Of a stretch of DNA of 7,303 bases, positions 1 through 5,788 are shown piece after piece. The stretch is taken from the NCBI GenBank assembly GCA_964343305.1, contig CAYFJO010000518.1:1-7303 (forward strand), written 5' to 3'. Within the stretch, counting starts at the first letter, position 1, and every line of letters starts with the position of its first letter. The position numbers were made by a program, and so were the translations under genes. The notes under the pieces are model-generated. The model saw nothing but the letters and a program-made list of their open reading frames with translations, had not been told where the DNA came from and did not search any database. The DNA is from CAYFJO01 sp964343305. GTDB taxonomy: Bacteria > Planctomycetota > Planctomycetia > Pirellulales > Pirellulaceae.

Positions 1-56
1 ATAATGAAACAGAGAAAAACTACCAGTAAACCTTAGGACTCAACAGATCGCACCCC
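1..56. other. Leader upstream of the sulfatase gene, no assignable gene
   Basis: This A-rich stretch runs up to the first start codon. Stops close all three forward frames here: TAA at 2-4, TAA at 27-29 and TAG at 34-36. It may therefore contain the last few codons of an upstream gene, but nothing identifies one. A ten-codon frame begins at the ATG at 4 and ends at the TAG at 34-36, and it has no recognisable sequence. The only purine-rich motif, AGGA at 35-38, lies 18 bases before the ATG at 57, which is too far to be a normal ribosome binding site. I see no convincing promoter, so the operon promoter may lie outside the window. Confidence 0.5.
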
Positions 57-1484
57 ATGAGAGTAGGCATCGAATTACTTTTCATTGCATGGCTACTGGG
101 TCTTGCATCAGTCCGTGCTGACGACTCGCCACAGCCGAACATCATTTTGATAATGGCTGATGATCTCGGCTACGGAGACCTTGGGTGTTACGGGCAAAAG
201 CTGATTCTCACACCGAACATCGATCGCCTGGCGGAGCAAGGGATACGTTTTGCGCAAGCGTATGCGGGCGGGCCCGTGTGTGCAGCGTCTCGAGCCGTGT
301 TAATGACCGGGCTGCACAACGGACACGCACCGGCGCGTGACAATATTCCGCACTACGCCACTTATCTTCAGGATGGCGACGTCACGATGGCGGAGGTTCT
401 GAAGCAGGCGGGCTATCGCACTGGCGGAGTCGGCAAATGGTCGCTCGGTGATGCGGGAACCGTCGGGCGCGCGACGAATCAGGGTTTCGACACATGGCTG
501 GGGTACCTCAATCAAGACCATGCGCATTACTACTACACAGAGTATCTCGATGACGACGAAGGACGCCTGGATCTCCGCGGCAACCGACGGTCTCGAGAGA
601 ATTACAGCCACGATCTGCTGACACAGCGGGCATTGAAGTTCATTGGCGACTGTCAGAAAGATAAGCGCCCGTTTTTCCTGTACACCGCGTACACGCTGCC
701 GCACTTCTCAGCAAAAGTCGAAGACCCACATGGCCTGACGGTCCCTTCCACACAGCCCTATTCTGATCGAGATTGGGATGAGCGAGCGAAGAAGTATGCT
801 GCCATGATTCACATGTTGGATCGCGATGTGGGCCGGGTCATGCAACGGGTTGATAGCAGCGGAGCGACTGATGATACACTCATCATCTTTACCAGCGACA
901 ATGGTGGTCACGCCGCTGTGGCCAAACAGTTCGACCCCAATGGATCGTTGCGAGGCTACAAAAGAGATCTCACCGAAGGCGGAATTCGCGTACCGTTGAT
1001 TGCCCGCTGGCAAGGGACGATTCCGGCAGGTCAAACGAGTGACGAAGTCATCGCCTTCCAGGACATGCTGCCGACCTTTGCGGAACTTGCCGGAGCGATT
1101 CCGCCGACGGACATCGACGGCGTATCCGCCGTGAATGCGCTGAAAGGCGGCAAGCTCGCTCCTCGGCGCGAATACCTTTATTGGGACTACGGCCACTGCC
1201 GTCGTCGTTACGACCAGGCTGTTCGATGGAAGAACTGGAAGGGGATTCGCCTAGGACGCGATGGCGAAATCCAGCTTTATGATCTGGCAACGGATGCCAG
1301 CGAAACCAGAAACGTCGCATTGCAATATCCCAGGATTGTGCAGCAGATCGCTCGCGTGATGGAGAAGGCTCCCACACCCAGCGACCGATACCCGATCGGC
1401 ACGATCTATCGCGGAAAGCCACGCTGGACTCCCGACACACATCAAACGAAGCCGACGACCAGGAAACAAGGACCATCGAAATGA
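57..1484 (+). CDS. Secreted sulfatase, S1 (formylglycine-dependent, arylsulfatase A-like) family
   Basis: Predicted to hydrolyse sulfate esters outside the cytoplasm, most likely on a sulfated glycan. Residues 1-21 form a signal peptide: a hydrophobic core, then V-R-A before residue 22. The alkaline phosphatase/sulfatase fold follows. Metal-binding Asp35-Asp36 lie in the MADDLGYGD segment. The formylglycine signature is Cys75-Ala-Ala-Ser-Arg79, followed by LMTG. Lys127-Trp128 lie in GKWSLGD, His216 in LPH, and Asp281-Asn282 in the SDNGGH segment, with a basic Lys302 after it. The length (475 residues) and the C-terminal region (LYDLATDASETRNV) are normal for the family. The signature has Ala instead of the more usual Pro, a variant allowed in the C-x-(P/A)-x-R consensus. 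GKWSLG has Ser where many family members have His. Activity needs a formylglycine-generating enzyme or anSME encoded elsewhere. The ATG at 57 is the first start after an in-frame stop at 27-29 and has no obvious ribosome binding site. The substrate is not readable. Confidence 0.95.
   Translation: MRVGIELLFIAWLLGLASVRADDSPQPNIILIMADDLGYGDLGCYGQKLILTPNIDRLAEQGIRFAQAYAGGPVCAASRAVLMTGLHNGHAPARDNIPHYATYLQDGDVTMAEVLKQAGYRTGGVGKWSLGDAGTVGRATNQGFDTWLGYLNQDHAHYYYTEYLDDDEGRLDLRGNRRSRENYSHDLLTQRALKFIGDCQKDKRPFFLYTAYTLPHFSAKVEDPHGLTVPSTQPYSDRDWDERAKKYAAMIHMLDRDVGRVMQRVDSSGATDDTLIIFTSDNGGHAAVAKQFDPNGSLRGYKRDLTEGGIRVPLIARWQGTIPAGQTSDEVIAFQDMLPTFAELAGAIPPTDIDGVSAVNALKGGKLAPRREYLYWDYGHCRRRYDQAVRWKNWKGIRLGRDGEIQLYDLATDASETRNVALQYPRIVQQIARVMEKAPTPSDRYPIGTIYRGKPRWTPDTHQTKPTTRKQGPSK
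1468..1484 (+). promoter_or_regulatory. Ribosome binding site and ATGA stop/start overlap coupling genes 1 and 2
   Basis: AAGGA at 1468-1472 sits eight bases before the ATG at 1481, a good Shine-Dalgarno spacing, and lies inside the sulfatase coding region. The ATG at 1481 and the sulfatase TGA at 1482-1484 share the sequence ATGA. This arrangement is typical of translational coupling and implies that both proteins are made from one mRNA. It also favours 1481 over the in-frame ATG at 1487, which would be 14 bases from the AAGGA. Confidence 0.75.
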
Positions 1485-4360
1485 GCATGCGACAAGTGAA
1501 TTGCACCTTGTTACTCTTAATCATCGTCGCGACCTCAATTGGTCAGGCTAAAAATCGCGAGACACCGGACACGATGGCGTTTGTCGCCGAAGGCCGAATC
1601 GAGTCAGCGCACGTCAGTGAAGGAAAGTGGAAACGTGGCAACGGATACGTGTTCTCGACTGGCACGCACTACCTGTATTCGACACGTGGCCTGGGCGCGG
1701 GGGACTTCACCATCACTGCGACGGTGAGCCTCGAAAAGCTCGAAAGAACTGCGGCAGCACTCGTGCTGGACGGAAACCAATTCGGATTCGAAGGAGCGCA
1801 CGGTCGGATGTTTGTCCAGGGGCCGCACTTTGGAAAGAGTCGTCCAATTGCCAAACCGCAGGACTTCATCACAGCGGGGCAACCGTTCCAGTTGCAAGTC
1901 ACTCGTCGTGGTCGCGAGCTGACGTTTCTTATCGATGCGAAAGAGGTTTGGACAACTCGCTACGAGCCGGAGCAGATTCGCATGATCGGTCTACGTCCGT
2001 GGCGGGCGACAATGCGAATCTACGACTTCGCAGCGTCGGGGAATCTGATTGAAGCCGCTCGGCAGCCGCAACCAAGCGAGGCAAAGAAACTGCCGGTTCC
2101 GATCATCGACATTTCCGGAGAAACCGACCGTCATGTGATCGTCGCCGCTGGCACGGAAACCGACTATCGCGGTCAGGTTAACACCGTGCTGATGGCGGAT
2201 GGCAAGACGATGTTTGCAACCTGGTCGATCGGCCACGGCGGCAGGTGCGGGCCGTTGAAGAAGAGCGTTGACGGCGGCCTCACCTGGAGCGACCCGCTGC
2301 CAACGCCGAAGAACTGGGGTGAAATATCAAGCTGTCCCTGCATTTTCCGGCTGACCGATGCTAAGGGCGTGGAGCGTTTGTTCGTGTTCGCGGGGCGTGG
2401 GAAACATCACAGCTCAATGTCCACCGATGGCGGAAAGACGTGGACGCCGATGGAAGAGACCGGCTTGTTCAAGCCCGGCGGCAACACGGCGATTATTCCC
2501 ATCAACAAGGGACGGCGACATCTAATGCTCGTGCAACGCGGGCCCGTCGATGCCCCTCAGAATGAATCGACGCAGGCTGTCTGGCAGGCCATCTCATCTG
2601 ACGGCGGGCTCACGTGGAACGACTACCGGAGAGTCTGTGAAGTCCAGGGAGCCGTTCCGTGTGAACCGGATTTGATCCGCTCACCCGACGGCCGGCAAAT
2701 CACCTGCCTGATGCGTGAGAATTCGCGGCGGTTTAATTCGCTGGTTATGTTCAGCGATGACGAGGGCCAGACGTGGTCGCGGGCGCGCGAGCTGCCCGCC
2801 AGTCTGACCGGCGATCGTCACATGTCCTGTTACACGGACGACGGACGCCTGGTCGTGGTCTTCCGTGACCGTGCGGTTGGCAGTCCCACTTATGGCCACT
2901 ATGTCGCCTGGATGGGAACCTACGACGATATTCGCCACGGTCGCTCCGGACAGTACCGCATCAAGCTGCTCCACAACCACGCCGGTGCCGATTGCGGTTA
3001 CTCCGGTCTTGAACGGCTGCCGGATGGAACGATGGTCGCCACCACGTACATCAAGTATCGCCCCGGTCCCAACAAACACTCGATCGTCAGCGTCCGGTTC
3101 AAACCACGTGAAATCGATGCGGCCTTTGCAAGACGGCTCCTCGACACATCCGACGAACAGATAGCAGAGCTGAATGTTGGCGAGAAAGCCGGGCTGGTCG
3201 AACTGGCTCCGGTCAATTTGCCGACCAGCCCGAGAGGCGAGAACGATCACTTTGGCTGGCCCGTTGCTGCGACAGTGGATGACACACTGATCGTCGTCCA
3301 TCGAGCCATGCCGGGACACAACCGCAAGCTTTCCGGCAGCGCCGATCAAGACACAACGTATTCCACTATCGTCCGCTCAACCGACGGCGGTCGAACTTGG
3401 TCCGAGCCTTATGACGTGCGACGCTGCATGACCGAAGAAGATCGGAATCGTGGCGGGTCAGTTCCGCTCGTCCATCGCTACAAGTTCGATCCCGATAATC
3501 ACAGCCCACTCGGTTACGAGCTGCATCTCAACGCGATCGGAACGACGCGCGACGGAGCCGTCATCCTCGTCAGCGACCACGGTGTATTCCGCAGTGAAGA
3601 CAAAGGCAAGACATGGAAACATCTGCGGCTGGCCTTTCGCGAAGACCATCACGATGGCCCGTTCGTCTACGTCGGCCCGCGAATCATCGACCATCCACAA
3701 CACGGTCTGCTGCTGTTTGCACACCACACGATTTTCAAGGACCATCGTCCTCACGACATCGCCCGCGAACTTGCCGTCTACCGTTCGCGCGACCGTGGAG
3801 AGAGTTGGGAGAAAACCCGGCTTGCATTGCCCAACTGGTGCAAGCCGGCCGAGCCCGACGTCATCCTTCATGACGATCAGTTTGTGGCCATCGTCCGCAA
3901 TCAGGCGCCGGCCAACATCCTCGCGCAGATGCGATTTCAATTCAACGACACGAAGATCGAGGATGTTGCCAATACCAACATGAAGACGCGGCGCTCGGTC
4001 GATACGTCCGCCATCTGTTTTAACCCAGTCACGAAACGATACGACGTCGTGCAATCGAAGCGCGAAGACATGAGCATCAACCTCTTCAGCATCGCGCCGG
4101 AAGACTGGGGCACGGCAAAGTGGCGTTTTGAAGGTCGGCTCTTCAAACGTGCAGGCAGCTTTTATAGCACGGCCGATGGCTTCCACACCGGCGGTGCTGT
4201 CATCGACGCGAAACGCGGAGTGCAGCATATCTTCTTCTACAGCGGCCACCCCGGCGGACCGGCCGGCGTGTTCCGTCTGACGCGTGCGCTCGACACCCCT
4301 AAGCTGACGGAGTTCCTGAAGCAGAGAAACCACGCAGACAAACGAGATACCGTTCGTTGA
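1481..4360 (+). CDS. Secreted tandem Asp-box (BNR) beta-propeller protein, sialidase superfamily
   Basis: A large (959-residue) exported protein of the sialidase/BNR superfamily. Residues 1-23 are a signal peptide with a Leu/Ile-rich core and a likely cut after G-Q-A; there is no lipobox. Residues about 35-190 form a beta-rich segment resembling a LamG/concanavalin-type jelly roll, probably for sugar binding. Two propeller regions follow, at about 210-560 and 575-935. Together they carry seven S-x-D-x-G-x-x-W Asp boxes, starting at residues 262, 314, 372, 425, 633, 705 and 769. Each propeller contains a Glu-Pro-Asp segment followed by an Arg (Glu395/Arg412 and Glu791/Arg806). This resembles the spacing of the Glu and second triad Arg in GH33 sialidases. 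A classical RIP/RLP motif is not visible, so sialidase activity is unproven; it may act on another sugar or only bind. Most such proteins have one propeller; the duplication here is unusual. It is translationally coupled to the sulfatase and in frame with the next gene. Confidence 0.9.
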   Translation: MSMRQVNCTLLLLIIVATSIGQAKNRETPDTMAFVAEGRIESAHVSEGKWKRGNGYVFSTGTHYLYSTRGLGAGDFTITATVSLEKLERTAAALVLDGNQFGFEGAHGRMFVQGPHFGKSRPIAKPQDFITAGQPFQLQVTRRGRELTFLIDAKEVWTTRYEPEQIRMIGLRPWRATMRIYDFAASGNLIEAARQPQPSEAKKLPVPIIDISGETDRHVIVAAGTETDYRGQVNTVLMADGKTMFATWSIGHGGRCGPLKKSVDGGLTWSDPLPTPKNWGEISSCPCIFRLTDAKGVERLFVFAGRGKHHSSMSTDGGKTWTPMEETGLFKPGGNTAIIPINKGRRHLMLVQRGPVDAPQNESTQAVWQAISSDGGLTWNDYRRVCEVQGAVPCEPDLIRSPDGRQITCLMRENSRRFNSLVMFSDDEGQTWSRARELPASLTGDRHMSCYTDDGRLVVVFRDRAVGSPTYGHYVAWMGTYDDIRHGRSGQYRIKLLHNHAGADCGYSGLERLPDGTMVATTYIKYRPGPNKHSIVSVRFKPREIDAAFARRLLDTSDEQIAELNVGEKAGLVELAPVNLPTSPRGENDHFGWPVAATVDDTLIVVHRAMPGHNRKLSGSADQDTTYSTIVRSTDGGRTWSEPYDVRRCMTEEDRNRGGSVPLVHRYKFDPDNHSPLGYELHLNAIGTTRDGAVILVSDHGVFRSEDKGKTWKHLRLAFREDHHDGPFVYVGPRIIDHPQHGLLLFAHHTIFKDHRPHDIARELAVYRSRDRGESWEKTRLALPNWCKPAEPDVILHDDQFVAIVRNQAPANILAQMRFQFNDTKIEDVANTNMKTRRSVDTSAICFNPVTKRYDVVQSKREDMSINLFSIAPEDWGTAKWRFEGRLFKRAGSFYSTADGFHTGGAVIDAKRGVQHIFFYSGHPGGPAGVFRLTRALDTPKLTEFLKQRNHADKRDTVR
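2108..3160 (+). repeat. First Asp-box propeller region (four Asp boxes)
   Basis: The four Asp boxes are at 2264-2287, 2420-2443, 2594-2617 and 2753-2776, each encoding Ser-x-Asp-x-Gly-x-x-Trp. Box spacing is roughly 50-60 residues, as expected for one propeller blade each. The Glu395-Pro-Asp segment and Arg412 lie between the third and fourth boxes. A later GYSGLERLPDGTMV segment (506-519) matches the pattern seen near the end of many sialidase-like propellers. The domain boundaries are estimates from motif positions. Confidence 0.75.
3203..4285 (+). repeat. Second Asp-box propeller region (three Asp boxes)
   Basis: Three Asp boxes lie at 3377-3400, 3593-3616 and 3785-3808. The segment starting AEPDVI at residue 790 parallels CEPDLI at residue 394 of the first propeller, and each is followed by a conserved Arg. 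This supports an internal duplication, now strongly diverged. The third box has Ser in place of the usual Thr before Trp (ESW). Boundaries are estimated. Confidence 0.7.
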
Positions 4361-4384
4361 ACGGGCGACGCGGAGTCGGCGATG
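4361..4384 (+). promoter_or_regulatory. Short intergenic linker with ribosome binding site for gene 3
   Basis: Only 21 bases separate the TGA of the BNR gene from the next ATG. GGAG at 4372-4375 lies six bases before that ATG, so a separate initiation at 4382 is credible. The linker is exactly seven codons in the reading frame of both flanking genes and contains no other stop. No promoter or terminator is visible, so the two genes are almost certainly co-transcribed. Confidence 0.65.
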
Positions 4385-5710
4385 CTGTATCGGAAACTGG
4401 CGATCCCTCACGAATTCCTGACGATGGCGAAGGGGCGCGTCTTTGGCGGTGATCTTCGCATCGGCGATCTGAACGGGGACGGCCGTTGCGACTTTCTCGT
4501 TTATCGCTGTAATCACGGAGCGCCGAGCGGGGCACACATGGGTGGGATGAAGCCGACTTTTTTGGGCGCCTTCGATCTCGATGGCCGGCCGCTCTGGCAA
4601 GTCGGCGAAGGCGGCAATCAGCCTTCCCGGCCGATGTCCGTTGCCATTAAGGACTGGACGGGCGACGGTGCGGATGACGTGATTTGTTTTTGGCACAAGC
4701 CGCGGACGGCGCTCAAGACCGACTGGCAATCTCTTGCCGACGTTGTCGTTCAACTTCGTGACGGGCGCACCGGAAAAGTGCTTCGTGAAGCCGCTCCCAA
4801 AGCCATTACCGAGCGGCGACGCAAAGATCCCGTGGGGGCGAATTGGGTCCATCAGCGGCTGCTGATCGCGAACTTCCGCGGAGTGCCGGAGCCGCGCGAC
4901 ATCGCGGTCAAACTCGGTGACACCTACGCGGCGCTGGATGAGCATTTCAACGTGCTGTGGACGCAGAAGACGGAGTGGGTCAAATACAGCCAATGTCCCG
5001 CTTACATTCCGGCAATCGGCGACATCGATGGCGACGACCGCGACGAACTCCTGACCGGCTATCACCTGGTCGACAGTAACGGGCGGTTGCTCTGGAAGAA
5101 AAATCTGGGCGCGAACATGGACTCGGTAACGATCGATCGCTGGCAGGGCAAACCGCGGGCGATCTGCTCAGGCTTTGGCCACGTGTTGACGGCGGGCGGC
5201 GAAGTGGTGCTGTCGCTTGGCGGGGAGTTGGTTCCGCACGGTCAGGAAGTTCGCGTCGCCGATTTCCACTCCGGTCACGCAGGCAACGAAATGGTGCTAC
5301 GAGCCTTTGGACACAAACCGACCGTGCATCTTGTCAGTAGCGAAACGAACAAGATCATCAACACCATCGAATTGCAATTCTCACCCACCAACGTCGGCAT
5401 GGAGCCAGTTTTCTGGAGCGGCTCAGACGAGCTGGCGTTGTTGTTCAACGGCGGCTGGCTCTGGGACATGCAGATGGGGAAAGGCTGGCAACTCCCCGAT
5501 CTGCCGCCACCGAACGGCGGGAAAGTGCATCGCATGGGTTTCTACCACGTCATTCCTGCTAATCTCGTGGGAGACCAGCGCGAGGAGCTCGTCGTCTGGG
5601 ATCCGACGGCCGCTCACGTCTATCTCTTCACGCCGAAGCCGCTGAACAAGTCGCTGCGTCCGAAGTACAATCACGGCCCGCGGCAATACAATCCGCGGCT
5701 GATGGATTGA
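4382..5710 (+). CDS. FG-GAP/VCBS-repeat beta-propeller protein, PL11 rhamnogalacturonan lyase-like
   Basis: A 442-residue predicted beta-propeller. Three calcium-type FG-GAP loops are visible: Asp29-x-Asn-Gly-Asp-Gly-x-x-Asp37, Asp91-x-Thr-Gly-Asp-Gly-x-x-Asp99, and Asp214-x-Asp-Gly-Asp-x-x-x-Glu222. The second and third loops sit in contexts resembling PL11 rhamnogalacturonan lyases. In those enzymes a GDIDGD-x-x-DEL segment is followed by a DSNGRLLW-type strand, and the C-terminus contains GD-x-REE and a hydrophobic strand (here 397-407). From that I infer a lyase-like or glycan-binding propeller. I cannot confirm catalytic residues, and the protein is shorter than typical PL11 enzymes (about 600 residues). 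The N-terminus (MLYRKLAIPHEF) has no hydrophobic core and no signal peptide, unlike its three neighbours. No start lies in frame between the preceding stop and 4382; a second ATG at 4424 is possible but lacks support. It could also be a non-enzymatic VCBS-repeat protein. Confidence 0.85.
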   Translation: MLYRKLAIPHEFLTMAKGRVFGGDLRIGDLNGDGRCDFLVYRCNHGAPSGAHMGGMKPTFLGAFDLDGRPLWQVGEGGNQPSRPMSVAIKDWTGDGADDVICFWHKPRTALKTDWQSLADVVVQLRDGRTGKVLREAAPKAITERRRKDPVGANWVHQRLLIANFRGVPEPRDIAVKLGDTYAALDEHFNVLWTQKTEWVKYSQCPAYIPAIGDIDGDDRDELLTGYHLVDSNGRLLWKKNLGANMDSVTIDRWQGKPRAICSGFGHVLTAGGEVVLSLGGELVPHGQEVRVADFHSGHAGNEMVLRAFGHKPTVHLVSSETNKIINTIELQFSPTNVGMEPVFWSGSDELALLFNGGWLWDMQMGKGWQLPDLPPPNGGKVHRMGFYHVIPANLVGDQREELVVWDPTAAHVYLFTPKPLNKSLRPKYNHGPRQYNPRLMD

Positions 5711-5714
5711 CAAC

Positions 5715-5743
5715 CCGACAGTATAAGTCCCACGCCTGATAAT
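5715..5743 (+). promoter_or_regulatory. Possible sigma70-type promoter for gene 4
   Basis: CCGACA at 5715-5720 (four of six matches to TTGACA) and GATAAT at 5738-5743 (five of six matches to TATAAT) are separated by 17 bases. Transcription would begin near 5750, leaving about 40 untranslated bases before the ATG at 5789. A perfect TTGACA at 5707-5712 overlaps the preceding stop codon but is 25 bases from GATAAT and 9 from the TATAAG at 5722-5727, so it does not pair well. In the 78-base gap this is the best candidate, but short motif matches like this arise by chance. Confidence 0.3.
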
Positions 5744-5760
5744 TCGCGCGTGGTTGCGAT

Positions 5761-5777
5761 CATGTTCAATTAACATG
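5761..5777. repeat. 17-base inverted repeat just upstream of gene 4
   Basis: CATGTT at 5761-5766 and AACATG at 5772-5777 are perfect inverted arms separated by CAATT. The right arm ends in the G that opens the likely ribosome binding site GGAA (5777-5780), eight bases before the ATG at 5789. It could be a dimeric repressor or activator site, or a small RNA hairpin that partly hides the ribosome binding site. TCAATT also occurs twice, at 5766-5771 and 5783-5788. Function is inferred only from position and symmetry. Confidence 0.4.
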
Positions 5778-5788
5778 GAAAGTCAATT

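Noticed and set aside
2681..3349. A 222-residue open frame on the minus strand
   Set aside because: It lies entirely opposite the first Asp-box propeller, which has clear Asp-box motifs on the plus strand; the translation has no family features.
1481..4360. Naming the second gene as a sialidase (nanH)
   Set aside because: Asp boxes occur in many non-sialidase propellers, and the RIP/RLP arginine motif and full Arg triad are not visible.
3458..5065. A 535-residue open frame on the minus strand across the junction of genes 2 and 3
   Set aside because: It is antisense to two well-supported genes. Its translation shows no signal peptide or recognisable motif, and long antisense frames are expected opposite GC-rich coding sequence.
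5730..5753. CCACGC/GCGTGG hairpin as a terminator after gene 3
   Set aside because: The stem is six bases with a twelve-base loop and is not followed by a run of T, so it does not look like an intrinsic terminator.
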